In this document: positions 1 through 7,323 of the stretch, piece by piece | Position numbering within the stretch: the stretch's first letter is position 1 | Layout of the letters: the number at the start of each line of letters is the position of its first letter | NCBI GenBank assembly: GCA_016744995.1 | Contig: JADGDG010000027.1 | Coordinates: forward strand, 1 to 56,471 | Origin: Gammaproteobacteria bacterium | GTDB taxonomy: Bacteria; Pseudomonadota; Gammaproteobacteria; GRL18 | Direction: 5' to 3' | Length of the DNA stretch: 56,471 nt | The notes under the pieces: generated by a model | What the model saw: the letters and a program-made list of their open reading frames with translations, nothing else | What the model was told of the DNA's origin: nothing | The model's database searches: none | Made by a program: the position numbers and the translations under genes

Positions 1-14
1 CTCCAATATCTTAA

Positions 15-896
15 ATGTTTCAAATAATGATTATTGTACAGATATTAAGGCAAAAAACTTTTTTAGCTTTCGCTAAAAACGGCTTTTTCGGTCAGACACA
101 ATATATGGATGCCAGCTCAAATCGACTTAATAAAGATTTGTCTTATGCTGTTATTCCTGCACTAGGTGCAGTTGGTACTGTTCAATCAAATATGTTATTA
201 AACAATATGTTACGTAGTAGGGGAGAAGTAGCCGCCAGAGCGATAAAGAATAGTGGCTATCTGCCTAAATCCAGATCAGATCAAATCCTTTATTATGGTT
301 TCCTTTCGGACTGGAAAAAACTGATAGAACTACAATTAAGTAATGAAGATGCTGAGGCTGTTCTATTTCTAATAGATCATTCAATTCATTATCATCATGA
401 AATTGATTACAATATTTTCAAACAGCTTGATCACCCTGATGTAATAAAGGTATTGATCAACAAATTAGGTGTGACAAATAAAAATTTTCAGTGGTATAAG
501 AGTTTAGATAATCAAAGTCACCAATATTTATTAGATCATTTTAATGAATTAGAGCATCCAGGCCAACGTGGTGTTGTGTTTTTATTGGGAAAAATTAAAT
601 TCCTGGCCAGCATAGAATTATTATCAACACTGAGCAAACAGGATAAGCATTCTGTTTCGGCTGTCGATCTCTGTAGAGCATTAGGTAAGAATTTAGTAAA
701 AGAAGGAGAAGCATATCTTCTTGAACAGTTGCTAAGCAGTGATCCAGTATTAAAAAGAGCGACAATCGATGCTTTGGGACGTATCAAATCAATAAAAGGA
801 GTCGATGCGATTAGTGAGCAATACAAAAATATGGATAAAAAACTACGAGTATTTGCAGAAAAAACTGTAGCCAAATTGTACAAGTCTTTGGGATAA
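15..896 (+). CDS. HEAT-repeat-like hypothetical protein
   Basis: The frame encodes up to 293 residues. From about residue 40 it is built of short paired helices with recurring patterns such as AVIPALGAVG and ATIDALGRIKS, which resemble HEAT/PBS-lyase-like repeats used as protein-binding scaffolds. No catalytic motif is visible. The start is uncertain: an in-frame stop lies just before the first ATG, no ribosome-binding site is visible there, and the first 30 residues look unlike the rest. The true start may be the ATG near 105, or the gene may be the 3' part of a longer gene broken upstream. The function is not recognised; the HEAT-like fold is an inference from periodicity. Confidence 0.55.
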   Translation: MFQIMIIVQILRQKTFLAFAKNGFFGQTQYMDASSNRLNKDLSYAVIPALGAVGTVQSNMLLNNMLRSRGEVAARAIKNSGYLPKSRSDQILYYGFLSDWKKLIELQLSNEDAEAVLFLIDHSIHYHHEIDYNIFKQLDHPDVIKVLINKLGVTNKNFQWYKSLDNQSHQYLLDHFNELEHPGQRGVVFLLGKIKFLASIELLSTLSKQDKHSVSAVDLCRALGKNLVKEGEAYLLEQLLSSDPVLKRATIDALGRIKSIKGVDAISEQYKNMDKKLRVFAEKTVAKLYKSLG

Positions 897-904
897 AATA
901 TTTA

Positions 905-920
905 GTTGTCATTTGACAAC
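905..920. promoter_or_regulatory. inverted repeat, possible operator of the HicA-like/HTH pair
   Basis: A perfect 6-bp inverted repeat GTTGTC-ATTT-GACAAC ends 20 bases before the ATG of the HicA-like gene. It contains TTGACA (913-918), a good -35 box, and TACAAT (934-939) follows at a short 15-bp spacing. This is the usual place for an autoregulatory operator of a toxin-antitoxin pair. The role is inferred from position and symmetry only. Confidence 0.4.
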
Positions 921-940
921 CATTTTGCTAATCTACAATT

Positions 941-1204
941 ATGCCTAGAAAAAAACATCCGAATAAACATATAGAAGAAGTACTTCAATATGCTGAGTCG
1001 AAAGGCTGGAGAATTGAAAAGTCAGCTGGCCAGGCACATAGTTGGGGCAAAATGTATTGCCCTGAGAATTCTTCTTTATGCAGGAATAGTCTTTTTTGTA
1101 TTAAAAGTATCTGGTCTACTCCCAGAAACCCACAACAACATGGCAGAGATATTCAACGTGCCATTGATGGTTGTGTAATAATTGAGGAAAACAATGATGA
1201 ATAA
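941..1204 (+). CDS. HicA-like small protein (candidate toxin)
   Basis: This 87-residue protein starts with a basic helix (RKKHPNKHIEEVL), then has GWRIEKSAGQAHSWGKMYCP and a conserved block IWSTPRNPQQHGRDIQRAI. The central HSWG block recalls the catalytic-histidine strand of HicA, a dsRBD-fold mRNA interferase, although the family is longer than typical HicA. Proteins of this type usually precede a small HTH protein, as here. Its end overlaps the next start (ATGATGAATAA), so the two are probably translationally coupled. No clear Shine-Dalgarno is seen before the ATG. Toxin activity is an inference from fold resemblance and gene pairing. Confidence 0.6.
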   Translation: MPRKKHPNKHIEEVLQYAESKGWRIEKSAGQAHSWGKMYCPENSSLCRNSLFCIKSIWSTPRNPQQHGRDIQRAIDGCVIIEENNDE

Positions 1205-1742
1205 CTATCAATTTCAGTTAGTATTTTTATTACACCCTAATGAAGATACGGAGCAACATCTTGATGCTTTATTTGAAGCGGGTTGTGATGATGGATTAAT
1301 GAGTATAGGAAAAGCTGGCTATTTGGCTGCTGATTTTACTAGAGAATCAGTCACTGCATATGAAGCGATAAAAACAGCGATTGAAAATATTACTAAGGCC
1401 ATTCCCCATGCAAAGCTGATAAAAGCGGGTCCCTATATTGCTAATTTATCAGAAATGGCGAACCTGTTTGGTTGCACAAAGCAAAATCTGAGCAAATACG
1501 CTCGCGGTGAATCGCCAAAAAAAGAATCATTTCCTTGTCCTATTATTTCAGGAAAAGTTGATTACTGGTATGTTCTTGATATTGCCTCATGGTTTTATAA
1601 ACAAGATAAAATAAATATTCAAAAACAAGATATTGAGGCTTTAAAAGCAATTCATGACTTAAATGTCGCAATAGAAGAAATTAGGAATCAGTATAATCAT
1701 GACAGTGATTTTTTAAATTTAGTGAAAGATATTGCAGCTTAG
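1194..1742 (+). CDS. HTH DNA-binding protein paired with HicA-like protein
   Basis: This 182-residue protein has an N-terminal alpha/beta part with the signature LDALFEAGCDDGLMSIGKAG, then DFTRES and a helical segment ending KAIPHAKLIKAGP. A helix-turn-helix follows at about residues 86-115 (LSEMANLFGCTKQNLSKYAR), then a segment with WYVLDIASWFYKQ. This layout is known in HTH proteins that sit beside HicA-like genes. The start was set at 1194 because it overlaps the upstream stop; an in-frame TTG at 1182 is less likely. It may act as antitoxin and repressor, which is inferred from the pairing. Confidence 0.6.
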   Translation: MMNNYQFQLVFLLHPNEDTEQHLDALFEAGCDDGLMSIGKAGYLAADFTRESVTAYEAIKTAIENITKAIPHAKLIKAGPYIANLSEMANLFGCTKQNLSKYARGESPKKESFPCPIISGKVDYWYVLDIASWFYKQDKINIQKQDIEALKAIHDLNVAIEEIRNQYNHDSDFLNLVKDIAA

Positions 1743-1972
1743 TTCAAAGATACTTTTGACCTAAACCAGTGATTCAAGTTAAATGAGAATTAATCGCATT
1801 GCTCCCGAAAGCGACCATTTTAAATTATTAATAAATTGATGGGAGAAATTGTAAGCCCTTCAACATAAAGCGGAACTCGTATAAAACAAAAAGCCACCTC
1901 AAATGAGATGACTCTTTTCTTAAGTGATGATATGACTCGCTGGCAGTGTTGGTGCTCAGCGGGGTTAAACTA

Positions 1973-2590
1973 TTAGTTTTTCTTATATTTACGGCGTGAA
2001 ACAGCAAAACCCAGAAGCCCTAAACCCATAAGTGCAATTGCTGACGGTTCTGGTACCACACTCATATGTGTGGTGAATACCAGATCAAATGAGGAATTGT
2101 AGAACGGATCAAAGGGGGGCGGCAACGCATATCCTAAACGGCCTCTACTGTATAACGCATTCGCATCGGCTCGTAGATTTGCATATGGTATCACGACACC
2201 GGGCACCATGACTGGGTAGTTACGGATCCCAAAGGAGAATACATCATCAACCGAATAAAATAGGTTCAAACTGGTTACATCAATACTGAACCATTTATCT
2301 ACGACGACCAAATCTGCATAGGATACTCTCCCTATTTCCGAGTTGAGATCGCCCCATGCTGAATATATAAGTAATTCACCCGAGACCTCTGTGGCTTTAA
2401 ATGAACTTAACTCTATTGATTCTAATTGACCACCTATTCCAACTGTGACCTCCTGTATCCACTCGTGAGGGTAATCTCCCGTGTAACCTGCCACACTTCC
2501 TTGAGCATTGACGTTAGCTTGATCAATTACGCCTGCAATGGTGACATTGTTTAACATTAAAAATAATAAACTTAGAAAAAAAAGCTTCAT
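1973..2590 (-). CDS. PEP-CTERM sorting domain protein
   Basis: This secreted protein of 205 residues has an N-terminal signal peptide (MKLFFLSLLFLMLNNVTIAG) and a C-terminal sorting tail: the PEP motif (VVPEPSAIALMG), a hydrophobic helix and a basic end (SRRKYKKN). Such tails are processed by exosortase, and the proteins are usually exported into extracellular polysaccharide. The middle is beta-rich and has no recognised enzyme motif. The start at 2590 is chosen because GGAGG lies five bases upstream; the in-frame ATG at 2602 overlaps that ribosome-binding site. It stands alone on the minus strand, with no exosortase gene in the window. Confidence 0.85.
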   Translation of the reverse strand: MKLFFLSLLFLMLNNVTIAGVIDQANVNAQGSVAGYTGDYPHEWIQEVTVGIGGQLESIELSSFKATEVSGELLIYSAWGDLNSEIGRVSYADLVVVDKWFSIDVTSLNLFYSVDDVFSFGIRNYPVMVPGVVIPYANLRADANALYSRGRLGYALPPPFDPFYNSSFDLVFTTHMSVVPEPSAIALMGLGLLGFAVSRRKYKKN

Positions 2591-3088
2591 ATAAACCTCC
2601 AATAGTAGGACATCACTGTATAATAAGTTGTCGTAAAAATAACCTTATAAATAAGAAATTTAAGATGTCTCTCCATCATATACGGAACATACATCTAATG
2701 TTATATCAGCATATAACGTGCCACATAAAAATATCCAATAATTACATAGGGTTAAAAGTTGATGAAATTACTTAGTTTTTATGTTATGTAAACAATACTG
2801 ACAGCAAGGGAATTTCATAACTAAAAAAGGGGAAACATTTACAATATCCAGTAAATAGTTGTAAAAAAACTATGTATGGTAGTTAATTCTTCAAATTTTG
2901 TGCAAAAAAAGCTGACACCAATTGATTTGTATCAATAAATTTAGGTGTGGATTTCCTTATCCTCTGCTTTTTTTGATGAACAGCCTGACCCTCATAAATA
3001 ATGTATGACTGAAATCGCCACTAAGCAGACTAATCAACTAGTGATTTATGCTCAAAATGATAATTAAGTTTTACAACTCACCGATGGT
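2591..3088. other. AT-rich intergenic region
   Basis: No convincing coding frame is seen here. The stretch holds the upstream region of the PEP-CTERM gene and a palindrome GTTATAT-CAGC-ATATAAC at 2700-2717, about 110 bases upstream of that gene's start, which could be a regulator site. The rest is AT-rich with no recognised element. Confidence 0.5.
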
Positions 3089-3441
3089 TTATTTGATTTG
3101 TTCTGACACTTCTAAAGCATCATCGACTTCAATACCAAGATAGCGGATTGTACTTTCCAGTTTGGTATGCCCTAAAAGCAGTTGAACTACTCTCAGATTT
3201 TTTATTTTTCAATAGATCAAAGAAGGTTTTGTTCGACGTAATGAGTGTGCTCCATACTCCATGGGTTCAAGTCCGATAGAAGAAACCCACTTTTTTACAA
3301 TTAAAGCATATTGTTTGAAGCTGCTTCTAAAAAGATAGCTTTGCCCAGACTTCCTTTAGTTTAAAGGCGGGCTTTTGACCAACAATTTTCCCTTTATTCC
3401 AGGGGATTTTAGGTTGGGGTACAATAGGGTAGTGTTTCCAT
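3089..3441 (-). pseudogene. tyrosine recombinase (integrase) remnant
   Basis: Read on the minus strand, the segment begins with AAGGAGG and an ATG at 3441, then changes frame into PWNKGKIVGQKPAFKLKEVW, the usual N-terminus of a small proteobacterial integrase family. The core-binding middle is missing. The sequence resumes with VKKWVSSIGLEPMEYGAHSL, then RRTKPSLIY, an in-frame TGA where the family has an Arg codon, and then LLLGHTKLESTIRYLGIEV to a natural stop. The catalytic H-x-x-R (HSLR), H (LLGH) and Tyr (IRYLG) of tyrosine recombinases are recognisable. One frameshift, one internal deletion and one nonsense codon make it inactive. It marks past integration at this locus. Confidence 0.85.
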
Positions 3442-3496
3442 AATAATTCCTCCTTTATCAGATTTACTATTTAAAGTATCGCTCAATTTACAAAAT

Positions 3497-3522
3497 ATGT
3501 GTGAATATGTGTTAAAATGTGT
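3497..3522. promoter_or_regulatory. three ATGTGT repeats at 10-bp spacing before parD
   Basis: ATGTGT occurs at 3497, 3507 and 3517, exactly one helical turn apart and about 35 bases before the parD start. Same-face direct repeats suit cooperative binding by a ribbon-helix-helix antitoxin such as ParD. The operator role is an inference. Confidence 0.45.
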
Positions 3523-3555
3523 TTATTGTTATAATAATTGATGAGGAGTGCATTT

Positions 3556-3807
3556 ATGCCACGTACAACCAGTATTACTCTGGGGAAACATCAGCAGAAA
3601 TTTATTGAATCCCTCGTTCAAAGTGGTCGTTATACGTCGACCAGTGAAATCGTGAGAGATGCCTTAAGAAAACTTGAAGAATCTCAAGGATCAGAATGGT
3701 TACTTGGTCAACTCATTGAGGGCGAAACAGGCGAAGCTAAAGCCTGGAATGATGAGGCCCTTATGGCACACGTAAAACAGGAAGCAACAAAGTGTGGCAA
3801 GCTATAA
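3556..3807 (+). CDS. parD: ParD-family antitoxin
   Basis: This 83-residue protein begins MPRTTSITLGKHQQKFIESL and continues with GRYTSTSEIVRDALRKLEE, the ribbon-helix-helix DNA-binding fold of the CC2985/ParD family. The C-terminal half (about residues 47-83) is the flexible segment that wraps ParE. The start at 3556 has AGGAG at a normal distance; an upstream in-frame ATG at 3541 overlaps that site. Its stop lies inside the toxin gene (14-base overlap), so the two are co-transcribed. As in characterised ParD proteins, it should neutralise ParE and repress its own promoter. Confidence 0.9.
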   Translation: MPRTTSITLGKHQQKFIESLVQSGRYTSTSEIVRDALRKLEESQGSEWLLGQLIEGETGEAKAWNDEALMAHVKQEATKCGKL

Positions 3808-4081
3808 AACTTCCCCTGTTGCTGAACAGGATTTAATCGATATTTATATTCGCGGATTTCATAAATGGGGAGAAAAACAAGCCGATGATTTCCAGCGTCA
3901 ATTAATTTCAACTTTTCGCTTGCTGGCAGAAAATCCAGGATTAGGCCGTTCGGTTACTATTAGACCTCAGTTGCAACGGCATGATGTTGCTCCTTATGTC
4001 ATTTTTTATCGTAAATTCAGTTATGGTGTTCGAATTGCGCGTATATTATATAAAAATCGTGTAATGGAAAAACATTTGTGA
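3794..4081 (+). CDS. parE: ParE-family toxin
   Basis: This 95-residue RelE/ParE-superfamily toxin has the expected order: SPVAEQDLIDIYIRGFHKWG, then QRQLISTFRLLAENPGLGRS and the terminal strand pair YVIFYRKFSYGVRIARILY. ParE proteins poison DNA gyrase. Translation probably starts at a GTG overlapping the last 14 bases of parD; no in-frame ATG gives a full domain. Length and fold are complete, so the module appears intact. Confidence 0.9.
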   Translation: MASYKTSPVAEQDLIDIYIRGFHKWGEKQADDFQRQLISTFRLLAENPGLGRSVTIRPQLQRHDVAPYVIFYRKFSYGVRIARILYKNRVMEKHL

Positions 4082-4148
4082 AGATATGCTCATTCAGTTT
4101 ATGAGTAATAGAGAATTGTGATACAGATAATAATTTAAGCTATTAATT

Positions 4149-4178
4149 GGCACAATTTGTATTTTAGAGTATTGTGCC
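4149..4178. other. inverted repeat before thioredoxin-fold gene
   Basis: GGCACAAT (4149-4156) and ATTGTGCC (4171-4178) form a perfect 8-bp inverted repeat with a 14-base loop, about 60 bases upstream of the next gene. There is no T-run, so it is not a normal terminator. It may be a regulator site. Confidence 0.35.
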
Positions 4179-4238
4179 CATTAAAGCTCTGTGAAATACT
4201 ACAAACAAATAAATCACTGATCACTACAGGAGTTGAGA

Positions 4239-5330
4239 ATGAATCAAGAAGTTGTCATGGTTAATGTTGAACAAAACAAGACTGATACTTGCCGATGGGC
4301 TATACAACAAAGCCTCCGTCTAATTATTTTATTGATTGTTTCAATTGTCATACTTTCAGCCCCATCACTTTATGCCAAAGAAGCGGTTCAAGGCGTTATT
4401 CTAGGCACTAAGATTTCAGAACACCCAGCCTGGTTTAAAGAAAGTTTTCTTGATATTTCCGAAGATGTTGCTGAAGCTTCAGAATCAAATAAACACGTCA
4501 TTTTATTTCTTCATCTTAATGGCTGTCCTTATTGTTTTAAAATGAATGAAGAAAATCTAAAAAATGCACCATATACCAATTTTATAAAAACAAACTTTGA
4601 TGTCATTGCTTTGAATATCAAGGGGGATAGAGAAGTCGCTGTCAATGACGAAACGTCTTTAACAGAAAAAGAACTTTCAGAACAATTAAAGGTTATCTAT
4701 ACCCCAACCATTATTTTTATGGACAGTAATAATAAGATTGTGGCCAGAACTGATGGTTATCGTTCCGTCGAGGATTTTAAAGTGGTACTTGATTACGTGT
4801 ATGAGAGAGCATATAAAAATTCAACTCTGGCTCGATATATCAATAATAAGAAATCACCACAATATCAGTTTCGCTCCCATCCTTTATTAAGTGAAACCAA
4901 TGATCTCACTTCTCTGGGTAATGGCCCCATTGCCATTCTATTTGAAGATGAGGGCTGCAGAGATTGTACACTATTGCATGATGGTCATCTGAGTAACCCT
5001 GGAGTGAATGATATATTAAAGCAGTTTAACTTTATTCGTCTTGATGCCATGTCTTCTCAAAAGCTGATTGGTATGGATGGAAAAACAACAACATCTCGGC
5101 AATATGCTGAACAATTAGGCCTTAGCTATCGTCCAAGTATTTTGTTATTTGATCAGGGAAAGGAAATCATGCGTATAGAAAGTCGTTTATTCCTTTTTCA
5201 TTTCAGTGAAGTACTTCGATATGTGGGAGAGAGCCATTATAAAAAATACCCCAAGAGCTTTTATGATTATCTGGATATAAAAACAGCTGAACTGTTAAAA
5301 TCTGGAAAAAATGTAAATTTAGCTGAGTAA
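4239..5330 (+). CDS. tandem thioredoxin-fold exported protein (SoxW-like)
   Basis: This protein of 363 residues has an N-terminal membrane or signal segment (about 26-46) and two thioredoxin-like domains. The first carries CPYC (96-99) with the cis-proline context IYTPTIIFMD. The second carries CRDC (240-243) with YRPSILLFD. It resembles thioredoxin SoxW-type proteins that reduce periplasmic disulfides in sulfur-oxidising bacteria. No sox genes are visible. It is paralogous to the protein at 22328-23356, sharing WFKESFL before the first CPYC and the same two-domain plan. The start at 4239 has CAGGAG six bases upstream. It lies alone between two toxin-antitoxin modules. The redox role is inferred; substrates are unknown. 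Confidence 0.75.
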   Translation: MNQEVVMVNVEQNKTDTCRWAIQQSLRLIILLIVSIVILSAPSLYAKEAVQGVILGTKISEHPAWFKESFLDISEDVAEASESNKHVILFLHLNGCPYCFKMNEENLKNAPYTNFIKTNFDVIALNIKGDREVAVNDETSLTEKELSEQLKVIYTPTIIFMDSNNKIVARTDGYRSVEDFKVVLDYVYERAYKNSTLARYINNKKSPQYQFRSHPLLSETNDLTSLGNGPIAILFEDEGCRDCTLLHDGHLSNPGVNDILKQFNFIRLDAMSSQKLIGMDGKTTTSRQYAEQLGLSYRPSILLFDQGKEIMRIESRLFLFHFSEVLRYVGESHYKKYPKSFYDYLDIKTAELLKSGKNVNLAE

Positions 5331-5479
5331 TTAACCTGAGATCTGGATAAATTCCATAAATATGGGGTGAAAAATGAGCTTACCTAAAAACAGGGATAAT
5401 TTGAGACATAGGGGTTCTGTATTCAGAAAGAGGTAAAAACGAGAACATCAAACAGGGGAGAGTCTGCAATACTTTGCAA

Positions 5480-5765
5480 AACAGCCTATAAGAGTAAACG
5501 GTTAATTTTAAGTAGTGATGGGGAATTGGAAGGTTGCTTTTAAATAGCTTCCTGCAAGCATTGATCTCTCTAAGCCAATGTCTTTTTTGTTTCTGGCAGA
5601 GTGATTTTAATTGTTCTTCAGGCCCAACAAAAGAGTGAATGCCTTTTGAAAATCCCTGAACGGTTTCCAACCAGATTTGTTCATTGAGTTGCAGTTTCTG
5701 TAGGATGTTGGCGTGCTGAGGTTAATAAAACTGCGTTTATCCTCTCAGACAATACGACAGTAGTT
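5480..5765 (-). pseudogene. C-terminal fragment of REP-associated Y1 transposase
   Basis: On the minus strand, a frame-shifted reading gives CRIV, a TGA, then EDKRSFINL, and after a frame change ILQKLQLNEQIWLETVQGF and HSFVGPEEQLKSLCQ up to HWLREINACRKLF. These match the order of the C-terminal part of the long REP-associated IS200-like (Y1) transposases: a GRxIRxDKRG block, a Trp-containing helix, FxGxxxxLK, and W..gi..CR..F. The N-terminal catalytic part is missing here, but a matching middle fragment lies on the same strand at 6916-7161. The two look like one gene interrupted by the toxin-antitoxin module between them. Boundaries are approximate. Confidence 0.6.
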
Positions 5766-5847
5766 ACTTAAGCGCTTACTTTGTTTTAGGTACCTGCTGG
5801 TTTAGGTCAACTATGTTAATTGAAACGAGTTTCTATCGACATACCAT

Positions 5848-6435
5848 TCAAAGATCAAAGCCTGATAAAACTACTGAAGCCCAATCTGGAATTGGATTTA
5901 TATGTAGATTGAGCTGACCATTTTTAATGGTTGCAACTCTCTGGTAAGGGTCAGATTTTAGCGAATTATCTAAAATGTAGATCATATCAGCTAATGGTAA
6001 AGCTTTTTTAACATTAGCTAATGTACGAGGGATACGTGATGTGATTTTTTCGGAAGGCACGTTATGCCCACCTTCGCTTACTCGCTGATTAACTCTTGAT
6101 TGATTTAATTGATTATTATCAAGATGGATAAAAACCATTATTATTTCATAGTCAAAAGCTTTAGCTTCTGCCATGAAATCAATTTTAGATGGATGAGAAA
6201 AAACTGTTTCAAAACAAAAAGACAGCCCTGAACGTAAATAAGTAGCACGTATATTTTCTGCTATTCTGGCTGCTTGATGAGAGACATTTTCCGGCTCCTT
6301 TGCACTAATGTTTTTTGCTATTTGATCCGCATTAACAAACTGAATTCCGAGAGATTTAAGAAATTGCTCAAAGAAGGTTGATTTTCCAGAACCATTTCCT
6401 CCTATCAGCATCCATAATTGTTTTTTATTAACCAT
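5848..6435 (-). CDS. zeta-toxin-like P-loop kinase
   Basis: This 195-residue protein has a Walker A motif GGNGSGKST (about residues 12-20), VNADQIA after the second strand, a FETVFSHPSK segment, and RVSEGGHNVPSEKI followed by RIPRTLANV, the lid arginines typical of the zeta toxin family. Zeta toxins phosphorylate UDP-N-acetyl sugars and block wall synthesis. That substrate is known for characterised relatives, not shown here. The gene overlaps its upstream partner by eight bases, so the pair is one operon with the antitoxin first. The protein is of normal length for this short zeta type and appears intact. Confidence 0.8.
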   Translation of the reverse strand: MVNKKQLWMLIGGNGSGKSTFFEQFLKSLGIQFVNADQIAKNISAKEPENVSHQAARIAENIRATYLRSGLSFCFETVFSHPSKIDFMAEAKAFDYEIIMVFIHLDNNQLNQSRVNQRVSEGGHNVPSEKITSRIPRTLANVKKALPLADMIYILDNSLKSDPYQRVATIKNGQLNLHINPIPDWASVVLSGFDL

Positions 6436-6826
6436 GAAAAGCTATAAACTCACCATTTTTAAAATGACCAGACTGGCGTTTACCATCAAAAGATACCTGA
6501 TCAATTAATCCTGGACAATTTTGGCTTGATTCATACCAGATTTTTGCTTGTGTTACTTTATCTGGCAAAGTGCCATTTTCACGCTGAAGCTCCAAACGAG
6601 AAAAAACTGTATCCGGATCGATAGATGTAGAATTTGGAGGGACAACTTTAACCTGCGCATACCCTTGCATTAAAGCCAACAAATCACTATTTGATACTAA
6701 ATGTGCCATAGATTTACCAATTTCAGCCCAATACTCAATCTGTTTAGGTGGAGTACGTTTATGGTTAGCACCTTCAATTTCAGCATCATGCACAAGTTCA
6801 TCATCCAATCGGATAGAAATAGACAT
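6428..6826 (-). CDS. ParD-like antitoxin of the zeta-type toxin
   Basis: This 132-residue protein begins SISIRLDDELVHDAEIEGAN, a ribbon-helix-helix start, then TPPKQIEYWAEIGKSM, characteristic of the ParD-like family (PF11903-type). The C-terminal part, with WYESSQNCPGLIDQV, probably contacts the toxin. Such proteins are commonly encoded just upstream of small zeta-like P-loop toxins, as here. A CCACGTGG palindrome (6835-6842) lies nine bases before the ATG and a second small repeat, CTACA-AAG-TGTAG, at 6851-6863. Both could be operators. No strong Shine-Dalgarno is visible. Confidence 0.75.
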   Translation of the reverse strand: MSISIRLDDELVHDAEIEGANHKRTPPKQIEYWAEIGKSMAHLVSNSDLLALMQGYAQVKVVPPNSTSIDPDTVFSRLELQRENGTLPDKVTQAKIWYESSQNCPGLIDQVSFDGKRQSGHFKNGEFIAFHG

Positions 6827-6915
6827 TATTTACCCCACGTGGTTAATTACTACAAAGTGTAGCATAATGCCACAAACTTCACCAGATGTGCCAATATCTT
6901 TCCCATCAAATTAAT

Positions 6916-7161
6916 TCAATAAGAAACTGCTGGTTTTGCAGGATGCAAAAACCAGTCCCAGAATCGACCAGTGCAACGGTTTTCGGCATTGGCTTTACGG
7001 GCGATGTGCTCATTTAAACAACGCATAAACCAGCTGATATCCATGAGACGATGTCTAAAGACATTGATGGCTTCTCGAGCCTTGTCTTGCTCGGCTTCAG
7101 AGTGACATTTGCCATTAAAATAGCGTTCGACTAGAACAGGGATTGAAAAAAGCCGAGAATA
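6916..7161 (-). pseudogene. middle fragment of REP-associated Y1 transposase
   Basis: On the minus strand the frame reads RLFSIPVLVERYFNGKCHSE, EAINVFRHRLMDISWFMRCL and NEHIARKANAENRCTGRFW, the central region of long REP-associated IS200-like transposases. After GRFW the family continues EGRFKSQALLDE. Here it diverges into DWFLHPAKPAVS and a stop, and the divergence coincides with a hairpin (6930-6955). The N-terminal part with the HUH motif is missing. Just upstream on the same strand a 23-codon frame (7131-7202) contains HIPWNKGKL, resembling the integrase N-terminus found at 3380. The rest of the transposase continues at 5765-5480. Confidence 0.75.
6930..6955. repeat. hairpin at the transposase break
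   Basis: CTGGTTTTGCA (6930-6940) and TGCAAAAACCAG (6944-6955) can pair with a 3-base loop and one bulged A. The outer edge lies next to the point where transposase homology stops (about 6957). The hairpin may be the end of the inserted segment carrying the zeta module, or a palindromic target. Confidence 0.55.
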
Positions 7162-7297
7162 TGCAATTTACCTTTGTTCCATGGTATGTGCTTGTTTATC
7201 ATATGATTAAGGGCTTTTATAATAAACCTTGCTTTTGTATTGTTTTATACTGTTTATCACTATTTTCTAAAATAATGTAAATTTTTGAGCAGCTTTA

Positions 7298-7315
7298 TGT
7301 ACCTTTTATGGTACA
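7298..7315. promoter_or_regulatory. operator/promoter of higBA
   Basis: TGTACC-TTTTAT-GGTACA is a perfect 6-bp inverted repeat that overlaps a -10-like TACAAT (7312-7317). The ATG of the toxin follows at 7324 with no Shine-Dalgarno, so the message may be leaderless. Repressor binding by the HTH antitoxin is expected here, inferred from position. Confidence 0.5.
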
Positions 7316-7323
7316 ATTAATCT

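Noticed and set aside
536..883. Minus-strand frame of 115 codons
   Set aside because: It lies wholly within the HEAT-like gene, has no family motif and no start signal.
7131..7202. Second integrase N-terminus (HIPWNKGKL)
   Set aside because: Only a few residues match (PWNKGK); too short to call a separate feature, so it is mentioned only with the transposase remnant.
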